A DNA stretch of 64,000 nt from assembly GCF_003063265.1 (NCBI RefSeq), contig NZ_NERU01000001.1, positions 124,001 through 188,000 of the forward strand, in the 5' to 3' direction. The stretch is from Limnohabitans sp. WS1 (lineage in GTDB: Bacteria; Pseudomonadota; Gammaproteobacteria; Burkholderiales; Burkholderiaceae_C). Positions 53,508 through 63,021 of this stretch are shown here, piece after piece. Under the pieces are notes generated by a model that was not told where the DNA came from, did no database searches, and saw nothing but the letters and a program-made list of their open reading frames with translations. Numbering within the stretch: position 1 is the stretch's first letter; every line of letters begins with the position of its first letter. The position numbers were made by a program, and so were the translations under genes.

Positions 53508-53642
53508 ATGTGTTTCATCGAACAAATGAAAACCAGTAGAGCGCATAAAGTGAGTATCAGCATGGCGCAACTTTGGGTTGCCCCGCAGCCTCAGCAAGGC
53601 CGTGTTTGCATGACTTTTGCTCACTGTTCGAAGGATTTAACC

Positions 53643-54287
53643 ATGACCATTCGCGTTTTATTGTCATCAAGGCACAAAGTCGTCTCGGAGGGGATTGCAG
53701 CAGTGCTGCGAACGCACCATGACATGAATTTGGTGGGCATGGCAGACACCGATGAGCGAACGCAGGTGTTGTGCAGCGAGGTTGAACCGGATGTGATTTT
53801 GATTGGCATGCATGCCAATGGCCATCAAGATTTGAACTTGATGCACCGACTGTCCTTGCATTTGCCCGTCAAGAACATGGTGGCGTTTTCGGGAGATTCA
53901 GACCGCAACTCGATTTTGGAAATTCTCGATGCGGGGGCCAAGGGCTATGTGTCCACCACCAGCAGCATGGACGAGTTGATGTCGGCCATTCGTGCGGCCG
54001 CTGCCGGGCGGGTGTATTTGTGTCAGGCCGCTGCCACCGAGATGGTGGCGTGTGTGCGCAAGTCCAAAGCGGGTGATGGCACGGCTCGCAAACAATTGGG
54101 TGGACGTGAAGAGCAGGTCTTGCGTTTGATCGCGGACGGCTACTCGTCCAAGGAAATTGCCCGCAATTTGCTCATTGCTCCCAGCACCGTCGAGGTGCAT
54201 CGCCGCAACATCATGCGCAAGGTGGGTTTGCACAAAGTGGCCGACCTGACGCGCTATGCCATTCGCAATTTGATGGTGTCGGTGTGA
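53643..54287 (+). CDS. NarL/FixJ-type regulator with degenerate receiver
   Basis: 214 residues from ATG 53643. The receiver fold is kept but all phosphorylation residues are changed: Ser8-Ser9 replace the acidic pair, Gly55 (PDVILIGMH) replaces the acceptor Asp, and Thr105 (GYVSTTSS) replaces the Lys. The LuxR-type HTH is normal (GGREEQVLRLIADGYSSKEI, STVEVHRRNIMRKV). It should work without phosphorylation, perhaps by pairing with the regulator encoded before it. Confidence 0.9.
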   Translation: MTIRVLLSSRHKVVSEGIAAVLRTHHDMNLVGMADTDERTQVLCSEVEPDVILIGMHANGHQDLNLMHRLSLHLPVKNMVAFSGDSDRNSILEILDAGAKGYVSTTSSMDELMSAIRAAAAGRVYLCQAAATEMVACVRKSKAGDGTARKQLGGREEQVLRLIADGYSSKEIARNLLIAPSTVEVHRRNIMRKVGLHKVADLTRYAIRNLMVSV

Positions 54288-54348
54288 CCCGCAAATTTGG
54301 GCGTGTCGGCCCATGGCCACCAGCCAAGGGGCAGGCTGCCGTGCCCGC

Positions 54349-56154
54349 TCAGGCCCCGGCCAGGATGTGGGTGGCCAGGGCTTCGGCCACTTTGATGCCA
54401 TCCACGCCTGCTGACAAGATGCCGCCGGCATAACTGGCACCCTCGCCTGCGGGGTAAATGCCCCGGGTGTTCAGGCTTTGAAAATCGTCGCCCCGTGGTA
54501 TGCGCAATGGCGAGGAGGTGCGTGTTTCCACCCCGGTCATCACGGCGTCGGCCATGTCGTAGCCTTTGATTTTTCGGCCAAACACGGGCAGTGCTTCACG
54601 CATGGCAGACACGGCGTAGTCGGGCAATACATCGGCCAAATCGACCAGTTTCACACCGGGTTTGTAAGACGGTTGCACGCTGCCCCAGGTGGTGGAGGGG
54701 CGCTGTGCCAAAAAGTCGCCCACCAGCTGACCGGGCGCTTCGTAGTTGCCACCGCCCACTTCAAAGGCGCGGGTTTCCAGCTGGCGTTGCAGTGCGATGC
54801 CAGCCAGTGGGTGTGCTTGGGGTGTGGGCTGGGTGGCCCAAGCCTGGGCCTCCAGTGCCAGTTGTGCCCCGTCGATGTCGCCAAAGGCGGCTTGCCAGGC
54901 GGCGGTGTCCAGGGGGTAGTCGGGCGGATCGATGCCAACCACCATGCCCGCGTTGGCATTGCGTTCGTTGCGCGAGTACTGGCTCATGCCGTTGGTGACC
55001 ACGCGACCCGGTTCACTGGTGGCCGCCACCACGGTGCCGCCGGGGCACATGCAAAAGCTGTAAACAGCGCGGCCGTTTTGGGCGTGGTGCACCAGTTTGT
55101 AGTCGGCCGCGCCCAGCAGGGGGTGGCCCGCGTGACGTCCCCAACGGGCTTGGTCAATCACGCTTTGGGGGTGTTCGATGCGCACACCAATCGAAAACGC
55201 CTTGGCCTGCATGGCCACGCCTCGGCGGTGCAACATGACAAAGGTGTCACGCGAGCTGTGGCCCAGGGCCAGCACCGCGTGACGCGTGGGCAAGGTGTAG
55301 CTTTGGCCGGTTTTGGCGTCCAGCACCTGCAAACCCGTGAGCTGATGACCTTCCTCTGCGGTCGAGAGCAGCACATCGCTGACGCGTTGTTCAAAACGGA
55401 TTTCACCGCCCAGGGCGATGATTTGCTCGCGGATGTGTTCGACCACCTTGACCAGTTTGAAGGTGCCAATGTGGGGGTGTGCGGCGTACAAGATGTCGGC
55501 AGGCGCACCGGCCTTGACGAATTCATCCATCACCTTGCGGCCCAGATGGCGCGGGTCCTTGATTTGGCTGTAGAGCTTGCCGTCAGAAAAGGTGCCTGCG
55601 CCGCCTTCGCCAAACTGCACATTGCTTTCGGGGTTGAGTGTTTTTTTGCGCCACAGGCCCCAGGTGTCTTTGGTGCGTTCACGCACGGGTTTGCCGCGTT
55701 CCAGCACGATGGGTTTGAAGCCCATTTGCGCCAGCACCAGGGCAGCAAAAATGCCACAGGGGCCGAAACCCACCACAACCGGGCGCTCTTGCAAACCGGC
55801 CGGGGCTTGGGTCACCATGCGGTAGGCCATGTCGGGGGTGGGGCCGATGTGCGGGTGGCCTGCATGGCGGGTCAGCAATCCGGCTTCCAAAGCGGCCTCT
55901 GCCAGCGTGAGGTCAACGATGTAAACCGCCAGCAACTCGGCCTTGCGGGCATCGAAGCTTCGCTTGAACACATGCAGGCTCGAGATGGCCGTGGTGTCAA
56001 TGCCCAGTGCCTGTGCGCACAGTCGCCTCAGCGCTTCCATCGGGTGGGCCACGGGGGCTCGGTCGGCTTCGGTTTCAGAAGGTGCGTCGCTGGCGCGGCG
56101 CACTTCCACGGGCAGGGCAGACAGGGGGAGTTTGAGTTCGGTGATGCGGATCAT
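54349..56154 (-). CDS. NAD(P)/FAD-dependent oxidoreductase (large uncharacterised flavoprotein family)
   Basis: 601 residues. A non-flavin N-terminal region of about 120 residues is followed by the FAD motif VVGFGPCGIFAALVLA. Further words are FGEGGAGTFSDGKL, VLALGHSSRDTF and the C-terminal FAD contact IYPAGEGASYAGGI. This is the widespread 'FAD-dependent dehydrogenase' family near BaiN/HI0933-like proteins, with unknown substrate. Convergent with the regulator pair. Confidence 0.85.
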   Translation of the reverse strand: MIRITELKLPLSALPVEVRRASDAPSETEADRAPVAHPMEALRRLCAQALGIDTTAISSLHVFKRSFDARKAELLAVYIVDLTLAEAALEAGLLTRHAGHPHIGPTPDMAYRMVTQAPAGLQERPVVVGFGPCGIFAALVLAQMGFKPIVLERGKPVRERTKDTWGLWRKKTLNPESNVQFGEGGAGTFSDGKLYSQIKDPRHLGRKVMDEFVKAGAPADILYAAHPHIGTFKLVKVVEHIREQIIALGGEIRFEQRVSDVLLSTAEEGHQLTGLQVLDAKTGQSYTLPTRHAVLALGHSSRDTFVMLHRRGVAMQAKAFSIGVRIEHPQSVIDQARWGRHAGHPLLGAADYKLVHHAQNGRAVYSFCMCPGGTVVAATSEPGRVVTNGMSQYSRNERNANAGMVVGIDPPDYPLDTAAWQAAFGDIDGAQLALEAQAWATQPTPQAHPLAGIALQRQLETRAFEVGGGNYEAPGQLVGDFLAQRPSTTWGSVQPSYKPGVKLVDLADVLPDYAVSAMREALPVFGRKIKGYDMADAVMTGVETRTSSPLRIPRGDDFQSLNTRGIYPAGEGASYAGGILSAGVDGIKVAEALATHILAGA

Positions 56155-56478
56155 GGCGGCTCGTGGTTATCAAGCAAGGCCACGATTTTACGTGCTGCTT
56201 CAGCGTGGTGCGTGCTGCCGGGTCTTGGACGGGCTGTAGCCGAAGCGTTTGCGGTCCCTGTGGTCCCTGTGGTCCGTGGGTCACGGTTGTCGACGTATTC
56301 ATGGGCGGGTCATCAAGGTGTGCAAAATGCAGAACAATGCAATTTCACTGTGAAGCTGCTCAATGCAGATTTGCCGATTTGGTAGACAGCTTTCCAAGCG
56401 AGCGCCTGCATTCACCGCCCGCAACCCCCATACCGCAGTGCGCAGGTGCACTGTCTTCACCCATGCTGGAGAAACCAC

Positions 56479-57876
56479 ATGTCAAGTTCACAAGCCAAAT
56501 CGGGTGCCCATGCGCTCAAGCCGGTGCTAGGCACCTTGCAGCTGTGGGGCATCGCCGTCGGGCTGGTCATTTCTGGCGAATACTTCGGCTGGAGTTACGG
56601 TTGGGCATCGGCTGGCACCTTGGGATTTCTGGTCACCACCCTGTTCATTGCGGCGATGTACACCACCTTCATCTTCAGTTTTACCGAGCTGAGCACGGCC
56701 ATTCCCCATGCCGGTGGTCCTTTCGCCTATGCCAAGCGTGCCTTCGGCCCCTCCGGCGGCTATTTGGCCGGTGCGGCCACGCTTGTGGAGTTTGTGTTCG
56801 CCCCGCCTGCCATTGCCTTGGCAATGGGGGCTTATCTGAACGTGCAGTTCCCCTCGCTGGACCCCAAGTTGGCAGCACTGGGTGCCTATCTGGTGTTCAT
56901 GACGCTCAACATCGTCGGTGTTCAGATTGCTGCCACTTTCGAGTTGTTCATCACCGTCATTGCCGTCCTTGAGTTGCTGGTGTTCATGGGCGTGGTGTCT
57001 CCCGGCTTTTCCATGGCCAACTTCACCAAGGGCGGGTGGTCTGGCCAGGACGACTTCAGCTGGGCCGCAGTTCCCGGCATGTTTGCTGCCATTCCGTTTG
57101 CCATCTGGTTTTTCCTGGCGATAGAGGGCGTTGCCATGGCCGCAGAAGAAGCCAAAGACCCCAAGCGCTCCATACCGATCGCCTACATCACCGGCATCCT
57201 GACCCTGGTGTTCTTGGCTGTGGGTGTGATGGTGTTTGCAGGTGGTACCGGCGACTGGACCCAACTTTCCAACATCAACGACCCCTTGCCCCAGGCCATG
57301 AAATTCATCGTGGGTGAAAACAGCGGCTGGCTGCACATTTTGGTGTGGCTGGGCCTGTTCGGTCTGGTGGCGTCGTTCCACGGCATCATCATGGGCTATT
57401 CGCGCCAGATCTACGCCTTGTCCCGCGAGGCATTCTTGCCTTCTTACTTTGCCAAGGTGCATCCCCGCTTCAAGACCCCGCACCGAGCCATACTGGCCGG
57501 CGGCTTCGTTGGCATTGTGGCCATTTACAGCGATTCTTTCATCACCATCGGTGGCCAGTCCCTGACCGCAAACATTGTCACCATGTCGGTGTTCGGTGCC
57601 ATCCTGATGTACATCTTGAGCATGCTCAGCCTTTTTAAACTGCGCCAGTCAGAACCCTCCATGGTCCGCCCTTTCCGTGCGCCGTTCTACCCCTTCTTTC
57701 CAGCGTTTGCGCTGTTCTGTGCGCTGGTCTGCATGGCCACCATGATCTTTTACAACCCTTTGATCTTTGGTGTGTTTCTGGGCTTTATGGTCTTGGGCTA
57801 TGGTTACTTTAAGATGACCAAACAACAACGTGCGGACGCCATGCCCAAGGGCGTGAGCGCCCCCACAGCCCACTAA
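56479..57876 (+). CDS. eat: Ethanolamine permease (APC family)
   Basis: 465 residues from ATG 56479 after GGAGAAACCAC. About twelve hydrophobic segments are seen, with APC-family words GLVISGEYFGWSYGW and AIEGVAMAAEEAKDP. With eutBC following at once, ethanolamine uptake is the best assignment. The 324-base gap upstream contains a short 9-bp tandem repeat (GGTCCCTGT, 56253-56279) and no cobalamin riboswitch that I can recognise. Confidence 0.9.
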   Translation: MSSSQAKSGAHALKPVLGTLQLWGIAVGLVISGEYFGWSYGWASAGTLGFLVTTLFIAAMYTTFIFSFTELSTAIPHAGGPFAYAKRAFGPSGGYLAGAATLVEFVFAPPAIALAMGAYLNVQFPSLDPKLAALGAYLVFMTLNIVGVQIAATFELFITVIAVLELLVFMGVVSPGFSMANFTKGGWSGQDDFSWAAVPGMFAAIPFAIWFFLAIEGVAMAAEEAKDPKRSIPIAYITGILTLVFLAVGVMVFAGGTGDWTQLSNINDPLPQAMKFIVGENSGWLHILVWLGLFGLVASFHGIIMGYSRQIYALSREAFLPSYFAKVHPRFKTPHRAILAGGFVGIVAIYSDSFITIGGQSLTANIVTMSVFGAILMYILSMLSLFKLRQSEPSMVRPFRAPFYPFFPAFALFCALVCMATMIFYNPLIFGVFLGFMVLGYGYFKMTKQQRADAMPKGVSAPTAH

Positions 57877-57918
57877 ACCCTGGTTTTTTGTGACCTGCCA
57901 CTTGACCCATTCACTGAC

Positions 57919-59319
57919 GTGCCAAGACACCCCTACCAGCACACCGTCGCAAGCCATGTCTATGGTTTTCGGGACCTCAAAGACCTCATGGCCAAGGCGA
58001 CGCCTTTGCGCTCCGGAGACTTGCTGGCCGGCGTCGCAGCACACACGGCGCAGGAGCGGGCTGCCGCCCAGATGGCCTTGGCGGAATTGCCCTTGCGCAC
58101 CTTCCTGACAGAGGCTTTGGTGCCCTACGAGTCGGACGAAGTGACCCGTCTCATTTTGGACACCCACAATGTTGAAGCATTTGCGGTGGTGAGTCACCTC
58201 ACGGTGGGCGACTTTCGCAACTGGCTGCTCAGCGATGCGGCAGACACCGAGGCGCTGAGCGCTTTGGCACCCGGTATCACCCCCGAGATGGCAGCGGCTG
58301 TGAGCAAGCTCATGCGCAACCAGGATTTGATTTTGGTGGCCAAGAAATGCCAAGTGATCACTGCATTTCGCAACACCATCGGCTTGCCTGGCCGCATGGC
58401 GACGCGCTTGCAGCCCAATCACCCCACGGACGATGCCACGGGTATCGCCGCCAGCTTGTTGGATGGTTTGCTGTACGGCAGCGGGGATGCCGTCATCGGT
58501 ATCAACCCCGCCACCGACAACGTGGCGCAAGTGATGAAGTTGGTGCACATGATGGCGGATGTCATTGCGCACTACGAGATCCCCACCCAGAGCTGCGTGC
58601 TCACCCATGTGACCAACACCATCCAGGCCATTGAGCGTGGTGCGCCTGTGGATCTGGTGTTCCAGTCGATAGGTGGTACCGAGGCCACCAACCGCAGCTT
58701 TGGTTTGAACCTGGCGCTTTTGGCCGAGGCCCGCAGCGCGGCCCTCTCGCTGAACCGGGGGGTGGTGGGTGACAACGTGATGTATTTCGAAACCGGGCAG
58801 GGCAGCGCACTGTCTGCCAACGCCCACCAAGGCATGGACCAGCAAACCTGCGAGACACGCGCCTATGCCGTGGCACGCGCTTTCAAGCCCTTGTTGGTGA
58901 ACACGGTGGTGGGCTTCATCGGCCCTGAGTATTTGTTTGATGGCAAGCAGATCATTCGCGCCGGGTTGGAGGACCACTTTTGCGCCAAGCTGCTGGGTTT
59001 GCCCATGGGCTGTGATGTTTGTTACACCAACCACGCAGAGGCCGACCAAAACGATATGGATGTGTTGCTCACCTTGCTGGGGGCGGCGGGTTGCAACTTC
59101 GTGATGGGTGTTCCCGGCTCGGATGACATCATGCTGAACTATCAGACGACGTCTTTCCACGACGCCCTGTATGCCCGCAAGGTGTTGGGCTTGCGGCCCG
59201 CACCAGAGTTCGAGGCTTGGCTGCAGCGCATGAATATTTTCCAAGGCCAAGGTGCCAACTTGGTGCTGCCCCCTGGGATGCCAGCCGCGTTCGAGCAAGC
59301 TTTGTTGCCCTTGGCCTGA
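57919..59319 (+). CDS. eutB: Ethanolamine ammonia-lyase large subunit
   Basis: 466 residues from a GTG start. Family words are [38 protein letters not shown] and [15 protein letters not shown]. With EutC and adenosylcobalamin it splits ethanolamine to acetaldehyde and ammonia. It follows the permease by 42 bases. No eut microcompartment genes are present, so this is the short, shell-free version. Confidence 0.96.
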   Translation: MPRHPYQHTVASHVYGFRDLKDLMAKATPLRSGDLLAGVAAHTAQERAAAQMALAELPLRTFLTEALVPYESDEVTRLILDTHNVEAFAVVSHLTVGDFRNWLLSDAADTEALSALAPGITPEMAAAVSKLMRNQDLILVAKKCQVITAFRNTIGLPGRMATRLQPNHPTDDATGIAASLLDGLLYGSGDAVIGINPATDNVAQVMKLVHMMADVIAHYEIPTQSCVLTHVTNTIQAIERGAPVDLVFQSIGGTEATNRSFGLNLALLAEARSAALSLNRGVVGDNVMYFETGQGSALSANAHQGMDQQTCETRAYAVARAFKPLLVNTVVGFIGPEYLFDGKQIIRAGLEDHFCAKLLGLPMGCDVCYTNHAEADQNDMDVLLTLLGAAGCNFVMGVPGSDDIMLNYQTTSFHDALYARKVLGLRPAPEFEAWLQRMNIFQGQGANLVLPPGMPAAFEQALLPLA

Positions 59320-59327
59320 GGTGGTGC

Positions 59328-60149
59328 ATGTCTGACAAACCCTTGCCCGTCACCGCCAACCCGTGGGTGGCGTTGCGCCAATTCACCGATGCCCGCATCG
59401 CCTTGGGGCGTTCAGGCGTGAGCTTGCCTACAAATGCGCACCTTGCATTTCAATTCGCCCACGCTCAGGCCCGAGATGCCGTGCACCGCGACTTGAATGG
59501 CCCTGCCTTGTCAGAGCAGCTCAGCGCTGCGTGGCCTGGTCTGCCGGGTGCGGTGCTTCAACTGCACAGTGCTGCGACCGATCGGAACCATTATTTGCAG
59601 CGTCCCGATCTGGGGCGTCGGCTGGACATGGCGTCGCGTGAGCTGTTGGCGCCTTCTGAAGGGACCTTGGAGGCGCGACCGTTTGACCTCGCGTTGGTGA
59701 TCGCCGACGGACTGTCGGCTTGGGCCATTGAGCAAAACGCTGCGCCGTTCCTTGCCGCTTTGCATCAGCGCATGGCGGGAGAGCGTTGGCAGGTCGCGCC
59801 CTTGTGCGTGGTGCGCCAAGCCCGTGTCGCCATCGGTGATGAAATCGGGCAGGCGCTGGGCGCCAAAACCGTGGTGGTGTTGATCGGGGAGCGCCCCGGA
59901 TTGAGCTCGCCGGACAGCATGGGTCTGTACCTGACGTGGATGCCTCGTGTGGGGCTCACGGATGCGAGCCGCAATTGCATCTCGAATGTGCGACCTGCTG
60001 GGCTGTCGTATGACGAAGCCGCCCACAAACTGCACTTTTTGCTGGCTCAGGCGCGACAGCGCCAGCTGTCCGGGGTGGCGCTGAAAGACGAAACAGCCTC
60101 AGCGGTCACCGCCCTGAACGCAGGCCACGGCAACTTCTTGCTGAGGTAA
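59328..60149 (+). CDS. eutC: Ethanolamine ammonia-lyase small subunit
   Basis: 273 residues from ATG 59328, eight bases after the eutB stop. The cobalamin-contact part includes [16 protein letters not shown] and [20 protein letters not shown], and [13 protein letters not shown] near the end. It completes the lyase with EutB. Confidence 0.95.
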   Translation: MSDKPLPVTANPWVALRQFTDARIALGRSGVSLPTNAHLAFQFAHAQARDAVHRDLNGPALSEQLSAAWPGLPGAVLQLHSAATDRNHYLQRPDLGRRLDMASRELLAPSEGTLEARPFDLALVIADGLSAWAIEQNAAPFLAALHQRMAGERWQVAPLCVVRQARVAIGDEIGQALGAKTVVVLIGERPGLSSPDSMGLYLTWMPRVGLTDASRNCISNVRPAGLSYDEAAHKLHFLLAQARQRQLSGVALKDETASAVTALNAGHGNFLLR

Positions 60150-60168
60150 GCCGCGGCCGCAGCGCGCC

Positions 60169-61086
60169 TCAAGCGGGCAAATAGCCTTCGACGGAGAGGT
60201 AGCGCTCGCCGGTGTCGTAGTTGAAGCCCAAGACGGTGCTGCCTGCTGGAATTTCAGGCAGCTTCTGGGCAATGGCAGCCAACGTGGCGCCGCTGGAGAT
60301 GCCCACCAACAAGCCTTCCTCGCGTGCGCTGCGGCGGCCGTACTCGCGGGCTGCTTCGGCTTCGACTTGAATCACGCCATCGAGCAAGTCGGTTTTCAGG
60401 TTTTTGGGGATAAAGCCTGCGCCAATGCCCTGAATGGGGTGTGGGGAGGGTGAGCCACCGCTGATCACCGGTGACGCAGAGGGCTCCACGGCAAATACTT
60501 TCAGCTGCGGCCATTGGGCTTTGAGCACCTGTGCCACACCGCTCAGGTGTCCGCCAGTTCCCACCCCGGTGATGATGTAGTCGACGCCGCCGGGGAAGTC
60601 GTTGGCGATTTCGAGGGCCGTGGTGCGCACATGCACATCGATGTTGCTGGGGTTTTCAAACTGCTGGGGAATCCAGGCGCCAGGGGTCTGGGCCTTGAGC
60701 TCTTCGGCGCGGGCGATGGCACCCTTCATGCCTTTTTCGCGAGGGGTCAGGTCAAAGCTGGCACCATAGGCCAGCATGAGGCGACGGCGCTCAATGGACA
60801 TGCTGTCAGGCATGACCAAAATCAGCTTGTAGCCTTTGACGGCTGCAACCAGCGCCAAGCCAACACCGGTGTTGCCCGAGGTCGGCTCAATGATGGTTGC
60901 GCCGGGCTGCAGCACGCCGCTGCGCTCTGCGTCTTCGATCATGGCCAATGCAATCCGGTCCTTGATGGAGCCGCCCGGATTGGCACGCTCGTTCTTCACA
61001 TACACCTTGTGGCTGTTGCCGAACAGCTTGTTGATGCGGATGTGGGGCGTGTTACCGATGGTTTGCAGAACGTTGTCAAATGTCAT
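60169..61086 (-). CDS. cysK: Cysteine synthase A (O-acetylserine sulfhydrylase)
   Basis: 305 residues from ATG 61086. The PLP lysine is Lys42 in [10 protein letters not shown], the phosphate loop is [11 protein letters not shown], and [10 protein letters not shown] binds the cofactor phosphate. The C-terminus is [14 protein letters not shown]. It makes cysteine from O-acetylserine and sulfide. Convergent with eutC, and 0.5 kb from an Rrf2 regulator. Confidence 0.95.
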   Translation of the reverse strand: MTFDNVLQTIGNTPHIRINKLFGNSHKVYVKNERANPGGSIKDRIALAMIEDAERSGVLQPGATIIEPTSGNTGVGLALVAAVKGYKLILVMPDSMSIERRRLMLAYGASFDLTPREKGMKGAIARAEELKAQTPGAWIPQQFENPSNIDVHVRTTALEIANDFPGGVDYIITGVGTGGHLSGVAQVLKAQWPQLKVFAVEPSASPVISGGSPSPHPIQGIGAGFIPKNLKTDLLDGVIQVEAEAAREYGRRSAREEGLLVGISSGATLAAIAQKLPEIPAGSTVLGFNYDTGERYLSVEGYLPA

Positions 61087-61200
61087 GGTGGGTCTTAGTG
61101 TGGGGATCGTGGTCTGGGTATTTTGATGCAAAGTTAGAAAACAGCTTCGACAATTGGGTCATATCGTTATTCCTGCACGGACAGGACTGATAATCGAGGG

Positions 61201-61545
61201 GTGAAGCTCGCCAGGCCACCGCTGGTGCAATTCTGGAAACAGAGCACTGGAGGAACGTCCGGACTGCACAGGGCAGCGTAGCAGCTAACGGCTGTCCACC
61301 GACAAGTCGGCCACGCCAGTGGCAGGCCCTAAGGTGAGGATCAGAGCAACAGAGACGAGCCGATTCAGTTCGGGTGAAACGGGCAATCTCTACGCGCAGC
61401 AATACCAAGTAGGCACACGTTGACGGGGCCCCCGGAGTGTGCGGGTAGGTAGCATCGAGCCGTCCGGGTGACCGGCGGCCCAGAGTAATGGTGGTCACAT
61501 GGGGGAAACCCCGTGCACAGAATCCGGCTTATCGGCGAGCTTCAC
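61201..61545 (+). ncRNA. rnpB: RNase P RNA (class A)
   Basis: The ends pair: GTGAAGCTCGCC (61201-61212) with GGCGAGCTTCAC (61534-61545), forming P1. Conserved core words are GAGGAACGTCCGGACT near 61250 and CAGAATCCGGCTTAT near 61518, with the AGAGCAACAGAGACGAG segment between. The length of about 345 nt fits the bacterial class A ribozyme that matures tRNA 5' ends. A strong terminator follows at 61559. Confidence 0.95.
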
Positions 61546-61558
61546 ACTTTTTTCAGAC

Positions 61559-61592
61559 CACAAAAAAACCCGCCGAAGCGGGTTTTTTTGTG
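61559..61592. terminator. Bidirectional terminator between rnpB and the Rrf2 gene
   Basis: CACAAAAAAACCCGC-CGAA-GCGGGTTTTTTTGTG: perfect 15-bp arms with a GNRA-like CGAA loop and seven T on either strand. It ends rnpB and also the convergent Rrf2 gene. Confidence 0.92.
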
Positions 61593-61608
61593 AGTGGCCA
61601 AGAGCCCA

Positions 61609-62130
61609 TCAGCCGCGAGACGGCATCAAACTGCCCGCCAGAGCAAAGACCGAGTTGGGCGCGGTGATTTTCAGCGTACTTTTGGGCTTGGCAAACACGC
61701 CGCGTTTGACCGATGGTGCCGGTGCTGGCTCCACTGTCACGCCTTTGGTGCGTTGCTCCGCCACCAATTGGCGCAAGCTGATGGACTGCAGGTGGGTCAG
61801 CATTTTTTCATTCAGGCTGGCCCACAGGTCACTGTTCATCCAGCCGCCTTCAGCGGCCACTTCTTCGTCAGAGGGCGCATCGACTGCGCCCACGATGTCG
61901 GCCATGGTGATTTTTTCGGCGTTGCGCGACAGCGAGTAGCCGCCGCCTGGGCCGCGGGTGCTTTCGACCAAGCCTTGTTGGCGCAGTTTGCTGAACAACT
62001 GTTCCAGGTAGGACAGCGAAATTTGGTGGCGCACGCTGATGGCGGCCAGGGAAACAGGGCCGCGGTCTTCGCGCAGTGCAACGTCGATCATCGCGGTGAC
62101 GGCAAATCGGCTCTTAGTGCTCAAACGCAT
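61609..62130 (-). CDS. Rrf2/IscR-family regulator without cysteines
   Basis: 173 residues. The winged helix matches IscR (MRLSTKSRFAVTAMIDVAL, ISLSYLEQLFSKLRQQGLV, RGPGGGYSL). The segment where IscR carries its three Fe-S cysteines reads DAPSDEEVAAEGG, and no cysteine exists in the whole protein, so it cannot hold a cysteine-ligated cluster. The C-terminal 50 residues are long and basic. It may control cysteine or sulfur genes like CymR, which works with CysK in Firmicutes (inference from the nearby cysK). Confidence 0.85.
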   Translation of the reverse strand: MRLSTKSRFAVTAMIDVALREDRGPVSLAAISVRHQISLSYLEQLFSKLRQQGLVESTRGPGGGYSLSRNAEKITMADIVGAVDAPSDEEVAAEGGWMNSDLWASLNEKMLTHLQSISLRQLVAEQRTKGVTVEPAPAPSVKRGVFAKPKSTLKITAPNSVFALAGSLMPSRG

Positions 62131-62297
62131 GGTGTGCTCCTTAGTACGTTGGACAAGCCCTCATGGGCATTGACCCGGTCACGGTTTGCGATCTTCGCTA
62201 ATGTGACTGAATGGTAATTTTCTCAGACTCTTGACACAAATGGGGATTGCCCGTTTCTTTTCAAGGGTAAATCCTGTGCGTTTTTGTCGGAAATCCA

Positions 62298-62993
62298 TCA
62301 GAAGCGTTCATAGCCTTCGAGTTGTCGCCACTGACCCACTTCAAGCGGTGCCACACCCAAGCGCCCTACCCGCTGGCGGCGCAGGTCCTGCAAAGGGCAT
62401 TGCTCGTCGAGCCAGCGCCCCAGGTCCAGTCCGTCGATGTCTTTGCCCGCGATGCGCAGCACCGTGAGTTGCTCGGTTTGGCGGTTGATGCTGGCGCGGA
62501 TGCCCGGGCCGTTCAGGGCCTTGATCAGACCCTCTGGCACTTCGCCGCCCACGGTGGCCATCCATTCTTGTTCCATGGGACTGCGGCGGTCTTCCAGGTG
62601 GCGCAGCACAGCCACGTCGTCCGTGAAGATGCACAGCCCGCTGGCCGGTTTGGCCAGAGGCAGGGGCATTTGCATTTTGGACAAGCGCTCAGGCCCCCAA
62701 ATGCCGGGCTGGGGGGCTTTGAGGCCCACGGTGTCTTGCAGCCAGGCCAGGTTGGCCACCCGGTGCGCGGGTTTGAACAGCACCAAAGTCATGGGGGCCA
62801 GCGCCGCCATGGAAACCAAACGGTTGACCTGAACAGCCTGCTCGGGGCGCACGCGCCGGGCCGGGTCGGTGACCACTTTGCCCGCCACTTGCACGCCGCC
62901 GGCCACGATCAGGGCTTCGGCTTCGCGGCGCGAACAGTTTTGCTCGGCGGCCACGCGTTTGGCCAGGCGGATGCCTTCTTCAGAGGAAATCAT
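62298..62993 (-). CDS. RsuA/RluF-family pseudouridine synthase homologue lacking catalytic residues
   Basis: 231 residues from ATG 62993. The N-terminal S4 domain (RLAKRVAAEQNCSRREAEALI) is intact. Where RsuA-type enzymes have RLDxxTxGL, this reads PLAKPASGL, so the catalytic Asp is Ala. The later K..Y word is QEWMATV, so the Tyr is Trp. It may bind RNA without modifying it. 'Pseudouridine synthase' would be the automatic name. Confidence 0.82.
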   Translation of the reverse strand: MISSEEGIRLAKRVAAEQNCSRREAEALIVAGGVQVAGKVVTDPARRVRPEQAVQVNRLVSMAALAPMTLVLFKPAHRVANLAWLQDTVGLKAPQPGIWGPERLSKMQMPLPLAKPASGLCIFTDDVAVLRHLEDRRSPMEQEWMATVGGEVPEGLIKALNGPGIRASINRQTEQLTVLRIAGKDIDGLDLGRWLDEQCPLQDLRRQRVGRLGVAPLEVGQWRQLEGYERF

Positions 62994-63021
62994 CGATGCT
63001 TTCAAAAATACTCAAAGCGAA

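Noticed and set aside
54478..56385. Long open frame on the plus strand opposite the FAD oxidoreductase (635 codons)
   Set aside because: Antisense shadow with unnatural Gly/His/Val composition. The minus strand has clear FAD motifs.
56155..56478. Cobalamin riboswitch upstream of the ethanolamine genes
   Set aside because: No B12-box or matching conserved words could be found by eye.
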